DNA of 64,000 nt from JAXMCK01 sp046349395 (GTDB taxonomy: Bacteria > Pseudomonadota > Alphaproteobacteria > Geminicoccales > Geminicoccaceae), in contig JAXMCK010000003.1 in the NCBI GenBank assembly GCA_046349395.1, positions 930,001 through 994,000 of the forward strand, in the 5' to 3' direction. This document shows positions 9,411-18,416 of the stretch, piece after piece. The notes beneath the pieces were generated by a model that saw nothing but the letters and a program-made list of their open reading frames with translations, did not search any database and was not told where the DNA came from. The translations under genes were made by a program, and so were the position numbers. The stretch's first letter is position 1. Each line of letters opens with the position of its first letter.

Positions 9411-10430
9411 TCAGTCACGAAGGCTCGTATCCTCACGCAGCCTCTGCTCGAACCGCCACGCCGTGGCGATGATGTAGTCGAGGTCGTCGTGTCGCGGCTG
9501 CCAGCCGAGCAGCTCCTTGGCGCGACGGCTGTCCGCGACCAGCTCCGGCGGATCGCCCGCCCGGCGCGGTCCTTCGCTGATCGGGAAATCGACGCCGGTG
9601 ATGCGACGGGCGCTCTCCAGCACCTCGCGCACGCTGAACCCGTGCCCGTAACCGCAATTGGCGATGAAGGACTCGCCGCCGTCCCGCAGATGCCGCAGGG
9701 CTGCGAGATGCGCCGTCGCCAGGTCGTCGACGTGCACATAGTCCCTGATGCAGCTGCCGTCGGGTGTGGGATAGTCGGTGCCGTTGATGTGCATCCCCCG
9801 ACGCTTGCCCATGGCCGTTTCGCAGGCGACCTTCACCAGGTGGACATTGTCGGGCGTCGCCTCACCGATGGCAGCCTCCGCGTCCGCACCGGCGACGTTG
9901 AAGTAGCGCAGGATCCCGTAGTTCAGACCGTGCGCACCGGCGATATCCATCAGGATTCGCTCGCTCATCAACTTGGACGCGCCATAGGGATTGATGGGCA
10001 GTGTCGGCGTCGTCTCTGGCAGCAGCGGGATACCGGGCGCACCGTAGACCGCAGCGGTCGACGAGAACACCACCGTGCGCACCCCGGCCTTGGCACAGAG
10101 GTCGAACAACGTGGCGGCGTTGCCGGTATTGTTTCGGTAATACTTCCCCGGATCGGCAACGGATTCCGACACCCAGATGTGGGCGGCGCAGTGGATCACG
10201 GCGTTGAAGTGGCGCTCGGCGAGCAGCGGTTCCATCAGCTTGGTGTCGCCGACACTGCCGACGACGAGTTCGGCGTCGCCGACGGCCCAGCGATGCCCGG
10301 AATAGAGATTGTCGACGACGACCGGCCGCGCCCCCGCGCGGAGCAGATGGCGGACGATGAAGCTGCCGATATAGCCAGCACCTCCCGTCACCAGGATCTT
10401 GAGGCTGGCGAGCGGCCCCGCTTCGGTCAT
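9411..10430 (-). CDS. galE: UDP-glucose 4-epimerase
   Basis: A 339-residue extended short-chain dehydrogenase. It has the NAD-binding glycine motif GGAGYIGS (residues 16-23), the SST triad serine region (123-125) and the catalytic YxxxK (Tyr149, Lys153 in NPYGASK). The family signatures LRYFNVAGAD and GTDYPTPDGSCIRDYVHVDDLA are both present, which is typical of true GalE. It interconverts UDP-glucose and UDP-galactose (or the N-acetyl forms) and so supplies precursors for surface polysaccharides. It lies 42 bp after the phosphatase gene and 27 bp before the channel gene, all on the minus strand. It could feed the EPS genes that begin 1 kb away. Confidence 0.95.
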   Translation of the reverse strand: MTEAGPLASLKILVTGGAGYIGSFIVRHLLRAGARPVVVDNLYSGHRWAVGDAELVVGSVGDTKLMEPLLAERHFNAVIHCAAHIWVSESVADPGKYYRNNTGNAATLFDLCAKAGVRTVVFSSTAAVYGAPGIPLLPETTPTLPINPYGASKLMSERILMDIAGAHGLNYGILRYFNVAGADAEAAIGEATPDNVHLVKVACETAMGKRRGMHINGTDYPTPDGSCIRDYVHVDDLATAHLAALRHLRDGGESFIANCGYGHGFSVREVLESARRITGVDFPISEGPRRAGDPPELVADSRRAKELLGWQPRHDDLDYIIATAWRFEQRLREDTSLRD

Positions 10431-10472
10431 GTTCGTGTGCCAGTCCGTTGTCTGTTCGATGACCAGGGACGC

Positions 10473-11261
10473 TCAGGTGCTGAGGAAACGGTGCTGATCA
10501 CCCTCGAGGACAAGACAGGTCAGCACGTTCGTCCAGCAGGCGCCGGTATCGATGCCGATGCGGTTGTGACGTACCACCGGCTCTTGTTCAACCGTGTGCC
10601 CGTGGACCACGACCTTGCCGCAGTCGCCCTGCCAGCGCAGGAACGGCTCGCGGATCCAGATCAGATCCGGCTCGATCTGTCGTTCCAGGGGCACCTCCGG
10701 CCGCACGCCCGCATGGCAGAAGAAGTAGTCGCCGAAGCTGAAGCCGACCTCCAGGTGATGCAGGAAATCCAGGTGCGAGTCCGGAATGCGCGCGCCGAGA
10801 AGCTCGCTTGCCTCAACAAAGCGCTCCTCCTCGGGCCGTTGCATGTCGAGTTTGATCCCGTAGCTCATCAGCGTCGCATCCCCACCGAACCGTACCCAAC
10901 TCGGGCCCGCGTCGGCGGCGACGACGAAATCCCGTAGCCATGCGTCGTGGTTGCCGAGCAGGTGCACAGTGGTGAAGCCGGGCAGCGGTCGCTCGATCAG
11001 GTGATCCAGCACGCGCCGACTCTCGAAGCCGCGGTCGACATAGTCCCCGAGGTACACGGCATAGGGCGCCAGACGGCGAGGGCTGGCCTCGATGTCCGCC
11101 AGGATCAGATCCTCCAGGCCCTGCAGCAGGTCGATGCGTCCGTGGACGTCACCGATCACGTAGAGCCTGACACCAGCGGGGACGCGTGCGGGTGCGCCGT
11201 TGACCCGCGGCGTCTCCGGCCCGGTGTCCTGGCGCTGTCGGCCGAAGATGCGCCTGAACAT
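10473..11261 (-). CDS. PP2A/PrpE-like serine/threonine (metallo)phosphatase
   Basis: A 262-residue calcineurin-type metallophosphatase. The di-metal motifs occur in order: GDVHGR, GDYVDRG, GNHD, a later HAG (FCHAGV) and HGHT. The pattern matches bacterial PrpA/PrpB-type protein phosphatases that also act on diadenosine polyphosphates. The frame is open upstream to a longer but implausible N-terminus. The ATG at 11261 gives MFRRIFGRQ and has a purine-rich site before it; an ATG at 11300 is possible. It is divergent from the EPS export pair, separated by 240 bp. Its substrate is unknown. Confidence 0.85.
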   Translation of the reverse strand: MFRRIFGRQRQDTGPETPRVNGAPARVPAGVRLYVIGDVHGRIDLLQGLEDLILADIEASPRRLAPYAVYLGDYVDRGFESRRVLDHLIERPLPGFTTVHLLGNHDAWLRDFVVAADAGPSWVRFGGDATLMSYGIKLDMQRPEEERFVEASELLGARIPDSHLDFLHHLEVGFSFGDYFFCHAGVRPEVPLERQIEPDLIWIREPFLRWQGDCGKVVVHGHTVEQEPVVRHNRIGIDTGACWTNVLTCLVLEGDQHRFLST

Positions 11262-11501
11262 GTTCCTATCCGAAAGCAGTCTGTTGCGCGGGTGAGACAT
11301 ATGGGACGGAAACAAGGCCAGCACCAGCGCATCGGCGTGGACGTGTGCGGCGGGCATGGTCACCGTTCGCAGGGGTAGCCTGCGTGCCGACACGCGGGAC
11401 ACCGTGTGCACGGTCCGTTGGCGGCCATGGTTCGCCGAGGGGCTCAGCCGACCGTAGCAGCGATGGTTGCGACCCGGCCGGTGCTTGTGGAGGAGATACA
11501 A

Positions 11502-12785
11502 ATGCGTACGACGATGCCCGCCATGATCGCCGGGCTGCTGCTCGGGACGGCTCTGGGCCTGCCTTCGACGGCATCGGCCCAGCAGCAGGGCACCGACAAT
11601 CCCAACCCCAACATTCCCGTGCAGAACCGAGCTCGACCGGACTACGATGCCCTCGGGATCCGCGCCCGCAGCTTCCTCTTTTACCCCTCTCTTACTCTCG
11701 GCATGCAGTACAACGACAACGTCAATGCCGACAAGAACAATACCGACAGCGCATTCATCGGCGTCGTCGCTCCGAACATGAATATCGAGTCGGATTGGAG
11801 TCGGCATTCTCTCAATTTCGACATCGGCTCGGAGAGTGGATTCTACTCAGACTACGATTCCAATAACTATACTGATTTTCACTTCGATTCGAACGGCACG
11901 CTCGAGATAACGCGCGATAACATCTTGAGTGGCCTGTTCAACATCAAGCGTCTGCACGACGATCGTTCAAGCCCTGACGTCAACAACACGGATCAAGCAG
12001 AGAACAGGAAGTCGCTACCCCGCTACTGGCTCATCAATCCCGAATTGCGCTATCAGCATAACTTTAACAGATTGTTTACTGTTATTGGGGCCGGATACCG
12101 CCGCTACGATTTCGATGGTCCGAGCAGCGAGAACGTGAACGAACGGGACCGCAACGAGTACGGCCCGCTGGCTCGCGTCGGTTATACGATTTCGCCCCGG
12201 ATCAATGTATTCGGGCAGGGTACCTACACGTGGCGCGAGTACGACACCAAGCAGCAGCCACAGGACGTTTACAAGAACTCGCACGGCTACCAAGTGACCC
12301 TGGGATCTCAGGTCGACATCACCGGCCTTATCTTTGGCGAGATTGGTGTAAGCTACAATAATCGCCAGTTCGACAACAACGATTTCAGGGACGTCAGCGG
12401 CTGGGGTGGCAACGGCAAGCTGACCTGGAACGTCACCCCGCTGACGACGATCATCGGCGAACTGCGGAGCAACATCCTTGAAACCACGGTCACCTACGAC
12501 GGCGACACGGCCGACTCCGACTTCCAGAACAGCTTCAGTCTGGACGTCACGCACGAACTGCTGCGCAATCTGCTGCTGAACGCCAACGGCGCCTACATCC
12601 GCGACGATTTCCAGGGCACCAGCCGAACCGACAACGTGTTCGAGGTCGGCGGTGGCGTGACGTATCTGATCAACCGCAACTTCTCGGTCGATGCGACCTA
12701 CACCTACGAGGATCGTCAGTCCGACGACAGCGAGGCGGAGTACTCAAGGAATATTTTCATGATCAGCCTCACGTCCAAGCTGTGA
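11502..12785 (+). CDS. outer-membrane beta-barrel protein of an exopolysaccharide locus (BBP2-like)
   Basis: A 427-residue protein with a signal peptide (cut near ASA|QQ, residue 26). A series of amphipathic strands ends in an aromatic/hydrophobic C-terminus (RNIFMISLTSKL), as outer-membrane barrels do. The family is the putative beta-barrel porin 2 type often found beside Wza-like proteins. GGAGGAG lies six bases before the ATG. It is followed 105 bp later by the export lipoprotein, so they likely act together in EPS secretion. The first half (about 11.65-12.1 kb) uses many A/T-ending codons (AAT, ACT, TTT, ATA), unlike its neighbours. Confidence 0.8.
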   Translation: MRTTMPAMIAGLLLGTALGLPSTASAQQQGTDNPNPNIPVQNRARPDYDALGIRARSFLFYPSLTLGMQYNDNVNADKNNTDSAFIGVVAPNMNIESDWSRHSLNFDIGSESGFYSDYDSNNYTDFHFDSNGTLEITRDNILSGLFNIKRLHDDRSSPDVNNTDQAENRKSLPRYWLINPELRYQHNFNRLFTVIGAGYRRYDFDGPSSENVNERDRNEYGPLARVGYTISPRINVFGQGTYTWREYDTKQQPQDVYKNSHGYQVTLGSQVDITGLIFGEIGVSYNNRQFDNNDFRDVSGWGGNGKLTWNVTPLTTIIGELRSNILETTVTYDGDTADSDFQNSFSLDVTHELLRNLLLNANGAYIRDDFQGTSRTDNVFEVGGGVTYLINRNFSVDATYTYEDRQSDDSEAEYSRNIFMISLTSKL

Positions 12786-12890
12786 GCGGAGCGGCGCGCT
12801 TGTCGTCGTAGACGGACTTGCTTAGACGCAGGTCGTCACATGGGGGCTGAACGCGGCGACCTCGCCGGTCCCGCGGATGGAGATCGTCGG

Positions 12891-13493
12891 ATGATCCGGC
12901 TCGGTGTCGTGTCTCGTCTCGTCGGGGTAATGCTGGTGACTTTGCTCTTCGCCGGCTGTGGCGGCGGAGGGGGATCGAAGCCGAGCGCGACACCCGCGGC
13001 AGCGTCCGCAGGCGCTCCTCCGGCAGCGGTCAACGTCGACTCCTACAAGCTGGGCTCCGGCGACAGGATCAAGATCACGGTCTTCCAGCACGAGGACCTC
13101 TCCGGCGAGTTCGCGCTCGACGGTGCCGGCAACTTCGCCATGCCCCTGATCGGTGAGATCAAGGGCTATGGCCTGACCACGCGCGAGCTCGAGAAGAGCA
13201 TCGAACAGCGGCTGGGCGACGGTTACATCGTTGACCCCCAGGTCTCGATCGAAGTTCTGAACTATCGACCGTTCTACATTCTGGGCGAGGTTCGCAATCC
13301 CGGCTCCTACCCCTACGTCAACGGGATGACGATCGCGGAGGCTGTGGCCTTGGCCGGCGGCTTCAGCTACCGCGCCAATCAAGACGAGTTCGAACTGCAG
13401 CGTGGCGGCAGCAACTCGGGCAAGACCGAGGTCGGCGTGGATGCGGGTCTGCTTCCGGGCGACATCGTGACCGTGAAGGAGCGCTTCTTCTGA
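12891..13493 (+). CDS. polysaccharide export lipoprotein (Wza/GumB-like, single SLBB)
   Basis: A 200-residue protein starting at the ATG with GGAG eight bases upstream. It carries a lipoprotein signal with Cys23 in LLFAGC. The PES domain begins YKLGSGDRIKITVFQHEDLSGEF. It is followed by one SLBB repeat (FYILGEVRNPGSYPYVNGMTIAEAVALAGG). Such proteins form the periplasmic/outer-membrane channel for EPS. It is much shorter than E. coli Wza (379 residues) and lacks the C-terminal membrane helix, as in GumB/ExoF types. The beta-barrel protein upstream may supply the outer-membrane pore. A second, six-repeat export protein lies at 42.6 kb. Confidence 0.88.
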   Translation: MIRLGVVSRLVGVMLVTLLFAGCGGGGGSKPSATPAAASAGAPPAAVNVDSYKLGSGDRIKITVFQHEDLSGEFALDGAGNFAMPLIGEIKGYGLTTRELEKSIEQRLGDGYIVDPQVSIEVLNYRPFYILGEVRNPGSYPYVNGMTIAEAVALAGGFSYRANQDEFELQRGGSNSGKTEVGVDAGLLPGDIVTVKERFF

Positions 13494-13548
13494 TCCTTCG
13501 CCGAGCACGTCGGACATGGATCATCCCCCGCCGGTCGGGTAGGCGTCG

Positions 13549-14847
13549 TTGCGTGACTGGCTGAGCGGCCTCGCGGTCTACCGCGAGAAACCGATAGTCG
13601 TGATCTTTGTCCTGGGCTTCGCCAGCGGCCTGCCGCTGGCCCTGACCAGTGCGACGCTGACCTACTGGCTGGCGGAGCAGAAAGTCGACATCGCCGTCAT
13701 CGGCTTCTTCGCCTGGGTCGGCATCGCCTATGGCTGGAAGTTCGTCTGGGCGCCGGTGATCGACCGCCTGCCGCTACCTCTGCTCACGTCGCTTCTCGGG
13801 CGTCGGCGGGGGTGGCTGCTGCTGGTCCAGGTCCTCCTGATCCTCGCGATCCTCCTGCTGGGCGCGGCCGACCCGGCGCAGGACATCCGGACCACGGCAG
13901 CACTGGCCGTTCTCGTCGCCTTCTTGTCCGCCAGTCAGGACATCGTCATCGATGCCTATCGCGTCGAGATCCTGGACGAGCGGCAGCAGGCGGCCGGTGC
14001 GGCGGCGGTGACGATCGGCTACCGGATCGCCATGTTCGTCTCCGGTGCCGGTGCCTTGCTGCTGGCCGAATACTACGATTGGTTCACTGCCTACGCCGTC
14101 ATGGCGGCGTTACTCGTCGTGGGCTCTCTCGTCGCCCTTTGGTATGGCGAGCCGCCCGGATCCAAGGCCGTGATGGCCGACACGCGGCGCGATGTCGTGG
14201 GCTGGTTGCGACAGGCCGTCGTGGACCCCTTCGTCGAGTTCTTCGCCCGCAACGGCGTCGGCACCGCCGTGCTGATCCTGGCCTTCATCATGCTCTACAA
14301 GATGGGCGACGCGCTGCTCGGGGCGGTGACGAGCCCGCTCTATGTGGAACTTGGCTTTCAGAAGCCCGAGGTGGCGGGCATCGTGAAAACCTACGGCCTC
14401 GTCGCCACGCTCGTCGGTGTCTTTCTAGGTGGCGCCCTCGTGCGCTCGCTCGGCATGCTGCGCGGCCTGTGGATCTGCGGCATCGTCCAGATGCTCTCGA
14501 ACCTGATCTACATCGCCCAGGTCCACGCCGGCCATGACACAAGGATGCTGGCGCTGACGATCACGGTCGAGAACCTGACCGGCGGCATGGGTACGGCAGC
14601 CTTCGTCGGCTACCTCAGCTCGCTCTGCAACGTGACCTATACGGCCACGCAGTATGCACTTCTGTCGTCGTTCATGGCCCAGGCGCGAACGGTGCTGTCG
14701 GGCTTCTCCGGCATGATTCAGCAGCATGTCGGGTGGATCGAGTTCTTCATCCTGACGACCCTAGCGGCTGTACCCGCACTCCTGCTCCTGCTGGTGATGC
14801 AGCGCCGCTTCGGTGCCGTTCCGGACACGCGGCCGCTACCGGCCTGA
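13549..14847 (+). CDS. MFS permease of the AmpG family
   Basis: A 432-residue protein with about 12 membrane helices. The N-terminus reads FVLGFASGLPLALTSATLTYWL, and then GWKFVWAPVIDRLPLPLL and LGRRRGWLLLVQVLL. These are hallmarks of AmpG, the inner-membrane importer of anhydromuropeptides for cell-wall recycling. The GASQD-type motif appears as FLSASQDIVIDAYRVEIL. It probably starts at TTG (13549), with AGG five bases upstream. It lies 55 bp after the export lipoprotein. Another small metabolite as substrate cannot be excluded. Confidence 0.8.
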   Translation: MRDWLSGLAVYREKPIVVIFVLGFASGLPLALTSATLTYWLAEQKVDIAVIGFFAWVGIAYGWKFVWAPVIDRLPLPLLTSLLGRRRGWLLLVQVLLILAILLLGAADPAQDIRTTAALAVLVAFLSASQDIVIDAYRVEILDERQQAAGAAAVTIGYRIAMFVSGAGALLLAEYYDWFTAYAVMAALLVVGSLVALWYGEPPGSKAVMADTRRDVVGWLRQAVVDPFVEFFARNGVGTAVLILAFIMLYKMGDALLGAVTSPLYVELGFQKPEVAGIVKTYGLVATLVGVFLGGALVRSLGMLRGLWICGIVQMLSNLIYIAQVHAGHDTRMLALTITVENLTGGMGTAAFVGYLSSLCNVTYTATQYALLSSFMAQARTVLSGFSGMIQQHVGWIEFFILTTLAAVPALLLLLVMQRRFGAVPDTRPLPA

Positions 14848-14902
14848 CTTGTCTGTGTCGGGCCAGCGACTAACCTGTGCCGGTGACAAGAAGGACGGGT
14901 CC

Positions 14903-15898
14903 ATGCGCACGACGCGGCGGGCGGTTCTCGGCGGCGTGGTCGGTACCGCCGGCACATTCGCCTTCCGCAGGGCTGCAGCGGATCCCTTTCCGATCGTCAT
15001 CGCGACCGGCGGTGTGACCGGCATCTACTATCAGATCGGCGCCTCGATCTGCCGCCTGATCCGCCGCTCGCCTGACACCAACCGTTTCACCTGCTCCGTC
15101 GCGAGTTCGCCCGGATCGGTACGCAATGTCACCGACATGCGCTGGTCGCGGATGCCCTTCGCTGTCATCCAGGCCGACACGCAGTACAAGGCGGTGAAGG
15201 GGATCGGCCCCTTTGCCGAGGTCGGTCCGTATCTGCAGCTTCGCTCGCTGTTCTCGGTCGTTCCCGAGGCCTTCACGATCGTAGCAGCCGCCGACAGTGG
15301 CATCCGCGACGCCGGGGACCTGGTCGGCCGTCGCGTCAATGCCGGCAATTTCGGCTCCGGTACCCGCGCCACCGTCGAGGAGGTGATGCGTTTCCGCGGC
15401 TGGCGCGCCCAGGATTTCGAGCGGCTGCCCCATGTCGCTTCCAACCTGCAGTCCCAGGCACTCTGTAGCGGTCAACTCGACGCGCTCGTGTTCGTGGCCG
15501 CCAACCCTTCAGCGGCGGTGGCCGAATCTACCTCCGGCTGCGGCGCCCGGCTGGTCTCGCCGCAGGACGAGTTCATCTCCAGTCTCGTCAGGGCGTTTCC
15601 TTATTTCGAGCCGGTCACGATCCCCGGCGGCACCTACCGGAACAATCCAGCGGACGTGCATACCTTCGGCACCCGGGCCACCGTCGTGGCGCGGTCCGAC
15701 GTGCCGAACGATGTGGTTTATGCCCTCGTGAAGAGCGTCTTCACCCAGCTCGACGAGTTCCGACGCCTCGACCTCTCCTTCACGCAGCTAAGCGCCGACG
15801 ACATGGTGGGGGCGTGCAATTTCGCTCCGCTGCATCCCGGTGCCGAGCGCTACTTCAAGGAGGCCGGGCTGTTGCCGAAGGTATGCCCGGTGAGCTGA
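14903..15898 (+). CDS. TAXI-family TRAP transporter solute-binding protein
   Basis: A 331-residue periplasmic protein with a Tat-like signal (MRTTRRAVLGGVVGTAG). The mature part starts FPIVIATGGVTGIYYQIGASICRLI, the characteristic TAXI opening. It also contains GSRVNVG-like RRVNAGNFGSGTRATVEEVM. TAXI proteins bind small acids (such as glutamate or 2-oxoglutarate) for tripartite uptake. The DctQ/DctM-type fused membrane subunit that should accompany it is not in this window. The ATG at 14903 is chosen because it begins the signal peptide. The downstream gene starts within or just after its stop. Confidence 0.85.
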   Translation: MRTTRRAVLGGVVGTAGTFAFRRAAADPFPIVIATGGVTGIYYQIGASICRLIRRSPDTNRFTCSVASSPGSVRNVTDMRWSRMPFAVIQADTQYKAVKGIGPFAEVGPYLQLRSLFSVVPEAFTIVAAADSGIRDAGDLVGRRVNAGNFGSGTRATVEEVMRFRGWRAQDFERLPHVASNLQSQALCSGQLDALVFVAANPSAAVAESTSGCGARLVSPQDEFISSLVRAFPYFEPVTIPGGTYRNNPADVHTFGTRATVVARSDVPNDVVYALVKSVFTQLDEFRRLDLSFTQLSADDMVGACNFAPLHPGAERYFKEAGLLPKVCPVS

Positions 15899-15909
15899 CC
15901 GGCTGGACC

Positions 15910-16827
15910 ATGAGCATGCCCGAACGCCAACGCATGTGCTTTCTCGGCGTGTCAACTGGCGGCTCGGCCATTCGAAGCATCTTCCCCCGTTGGTGTGAGG
16001 CGCTCGGCATCGACGCTGATCTCGTCGGGATCGATCTGCCGCTCAATGCCGAACGGGACGCCTACCGGGACTTCGTCCGTGGGCTGAGGGCCGATCCGTC
16101 GGCGCATGGAGCCCTCATCACGACGCACAAGGTGGCCCTGCACGAAGCCACCGACGATCTCCTGGACGAGATCACGCCGATCGCCGCTCGCCTTGGTGAG
16201 ATCAGCTGCCTCTACAAGCGCGGGGACACCCTGGTCGGCGACGCGCTGGACCCGGTGAGTGCAGGGCTCACTTTGAGTGCCCTCCTGCCAGCCGGTCACT
16301 GGACCCGAACACAGGCCCAGGCACTCGTGCTGGGTGCCGGTGGCGCAGCCCTGGCAATCATCGCTGCCCTGCAGGGATCAGCCAATGCGCCGGCGGTCAT
16401 CAGCGTCACCGACGTCTCGCCGGAGCGTCTGGCGGCCCTGTCCGGCTGCTTTCGCGATGTGCGCGGCCGGTTGGTGCAGGATGCCACGGCGACCGACGCG
16501 CTGCTGGAAGCCCTGCCGCCCGGATCGCTCGTGGTGAACGCGACGGGCATGGGAAAGGACCGGCGCGGTTCACCGCTCTCCGACACGGCGAAGTTCCCCG
16601 AGGATGCTGTCGTCTGGGAGCTGAACTATCGCGGCGGCCTCGACTTCCTGCATCAGGCGCGCCGGCAGCAATCGGCGCAGCGGCTCGTGATCGAGGACGG
16701 CTGGACCTATTTTCTGCACGGCTGGACGCGCCACATCGCCAAGGTGTTCGATCGCGACATCCCCTCGGCCGGGCCCGGCTTCGAAGCGCTCGATAGGATC
16801 GCGCGACAGGTGACGGGACGGCCATGA
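15910..16827 (+). CDS. shikimate dehydrogenase-like oxidoreductase with altered active site
   Basis: About 305 residues with the AroE fold order. There is an N-terminal catalytic half and then a Rossmann half with LVLGAGGAALAIIAAL and LVVNATGMGKD. The usual N-terminal motif (GxPIxHSxSP) is replaced by GVSTGGSAIRSIFPRW. NVTxPxK becomes ALITTHK (Lys74 kept), and GxNTD becomes GDALD (Asp114 kept). The lysine/aspartate pair is therefore retained while the substrate-binding Ser and Asn-Thr are lost, so the substrate is probably not shikimate. ATG 15910 follows the TAXI stop; ATG 15883 would overlap it by 16 bp. Its TGA overlaps the kinase ATG (ATGA), indicating joint translation. Confidence 0.75.
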   Translation: MSMPERQRMCFLGVSTGGSAIRSIFPRWCEALGIDADLVGIDLPLNAERDAYRDFVRGLRADPSAHGALITTHKVALHEATDDLLDEITPIAARLGEISCLYKRGDTLVGDALDPVSAGLTLSALLPAGHWTRTQAQALVLGAGGAALAIIAALQGSANAPAVISVTDVSPERLAALSGCFRDVRGRLVQDATATDALLEALPPGSLVVNATGMGKDRRGSPLSDTAKFPEDAVVWELNYRGGLDFLHQARRQQSAQRLVIEDGWTYFLHGWTRHIAKVFDRDIPSAGPGFEALDRIARQVTGRP

Positions 16828-18317
16828 GACGCGTGGCGCTGCTGGCGGTGGATGTGGGCACTGGCTCCGTGCGGGCCGCCCTCGTCGACACGGCAGGCGC
16901 CATCCTGGCCTTCGCCCAGCGCGAGCACGAGCAGCATACGCCACGACCGGATTGGTCGGAGCAGTCGCCGGCCACTTGGTGGGCGGGTGCGATCGCCTGC
17001 ATCCGCCAGGTGCGCGAGGCCGTGCCCGACGCGGATGTCGCGGCGGTCGCCGTCTGCGGACAGATGCACGGGACGGTGCCCCTCGACGCGGAGGGCGAGG
17101 TGCTGCTCGACCGCGTCCAGCTCTGGAACGACAAGCGGGCGGCAGGACTTTGTCGCAGTTTCGCCGAGCGGGCCGACGCCGCCTCTTTGGCAGAGCGTGC
17201 CGCCAATCCGCCGGCCCCGGCCTGGATCGGCTTCAAGCTCGCCTGGATCAAGGCGAACCAGCCGGACGTCTACGCCAGGACCGCCGTCGTCCTGACGCCG
17301 AAGGACTTCATCGTCCAGAGACTGACCGGTGTCGCCGCAACCGACCCGAGCGAGGCGTCCGGCAGCTTTCTGGTCGACGCATCGACGGGGTTCTACGACG
17401 AGGAACTGGCGGCCAGCCTCAATGTCGACCTCGACAAGATGCCGCGCATCCTGGCCTCCGAGGCCGTCGTCGGTGCGGTGACACCAGAAGCGGCGGGACT
17501 GACCGGCCTCACCGTCGACACGCCGGTCGTCGCGGGGGGCGGGGACTTCATCGTGGCCCTTCTGGGCTCAGGGGTCGATCGACCCGGTACGGGCTCGGAC
17601 ATCACGGGCACCTCGACCCTGATCTCCGGCATCGCCGAGCGGCCGGTGCACGCGGCAGGGGTAATGAATCTCTGCGCCGCCACGGGTGGCTGGGTGCCGT
17701 TCGCCATTCTCGACGCCGGCGGCGACGCCGTCCGCTGGGCGCGGCGCGCCATCGCCCAGCCGGACGCGACCTTCGAGACCATCGAAGCGGAGGCGGCCGC
17801 AGTCCCGCCGGGCTGCGAGGGGCTCCTTTTCCTGCCCTACCTGAACGGCGAGCGCCTCGGCGCCCACGGCAACGCGCGGGCCCAGTTCTTCGGTATCACG
17901 GCACGGCACGGTCGCGGCCACTTCCTGCGGGCCGTCCTCGAAGGTGTCGCCTTCGCGTCGGCCCGCAACCTCGGCACGATGGCGGCCGCAGGTGCTTCGT
18001 TCGAGCGGCTGGTGGCTGCCGGCGGCGGGGCCAAGAGCCGCCTGTGGCTGGAGATCAAGGCCAGCATCTACGGCGTGCCCCTGACCGTGCCGGAAGAGAC
18101 CGAAAGTGGTATCCTCGGCTGTGCCGCCCTCGCGGGCATCGGCTGTGGCCTCTGGCCGGATGCCGTCACGGCGACCTCAGCCCTCGTCCGCCACGGCGAT
18201 CCTGTGTCCCCGCAGGCCGACCTCGTCGACAGGTACCGCCGTCTCGGCACCGTGTTCGACGACCTCTATGCGTCCGTCGGACCGCTCTACGACCGTCTGG
18301 ACGCCGCCCTCGCCTGA
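16824..18317 (+). CDS. FGGY-family sugar kinase (xylulokinase-like)
   Basis: A 497-residue kinase with the actin-like fold. The N-terminal phosphate loop is LLAVDVGTGSVRAALVD. A GQMHG segment (VAVCGQMHGTVPLD) is typical of xylulokinases. The catalytic Asp lies in VVAGGGDFIVALLGSG, and the ATP-binding FGGY region reads LVAAGGGAKSRLWLEIKASIYGVPL. It would phosphorylate a pentulose or related ketose or polyol. The 4-bp overlap with the dehydrogenase-like gene suggests both act on one catabolic substrate, perhaps brought in by the TAXI system. D-xylulose is only one possibility. Confidence 0.85.
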   Translation: MRRVALLAVDVGTGSVRAALVDTAGAILAFAQREHEQHTPRPDWSEQSPATWWAGAIACIRQVREAVPDADVAAVAVCGQMHGTVPLDAEGEVLLDRVQLWNDKRAAGLCRSFAERADAASLAERAANPPAPAWIGFKLAWIKANQPDVYARTAVVLTPKDFIVQRLTGVAATDPSEASGSFLVDASTGFYDEELAASLNVDLDKMPRILASEAVVGAVTPEAAGLTGLTVDTPVVAGGGDFIVALLGSGVDRPGTGSDITGTSTLISGIAERPVHAAGVMNLCAATGGWVPFAILDAGGDAVRWARRAIAQPDATFETIEAEAAAVPPGCEGLLFLPYLNGERLGAHGNARAQFFGITARHGRGHFLRAVLEGVAFASARNLGTMAAAGASFERLVAAGGGAKSRLWLEIKASIYGVPLTVPEETESGILGCAALAGIGCGLWPDAVTATSALVRHGDPVSPQADLVDRYRRLGTVFDDLYASVGPLYDRLDAALA

Positions 18318-18416
18318 ACGAGGCCAGAGGATCTCGAGGTAACCGACACGTCATCCGCCGCCATCTTGCGGCGGGCGGTCGCCTCCCCACCTGATGATGC
18401 GACTACGGAGGAATCG

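Noticed and set aside
11395..11410. Possible sigma-54 site before the outer-membrane barrel gene (CGGGACACCGTGTGCA)
   Set aside because: It keeps GG-N10-GC but has three mismatches and lies 92 bp from the ATG, unlike the 35-48 bp of the convincing sites.
16952..18394. Alternative 480-codon frame over the FGGY kinase
   Set aside because: It is the +2 shadow of the kinase; Arg/Gly/Pro-rich with no motifs.
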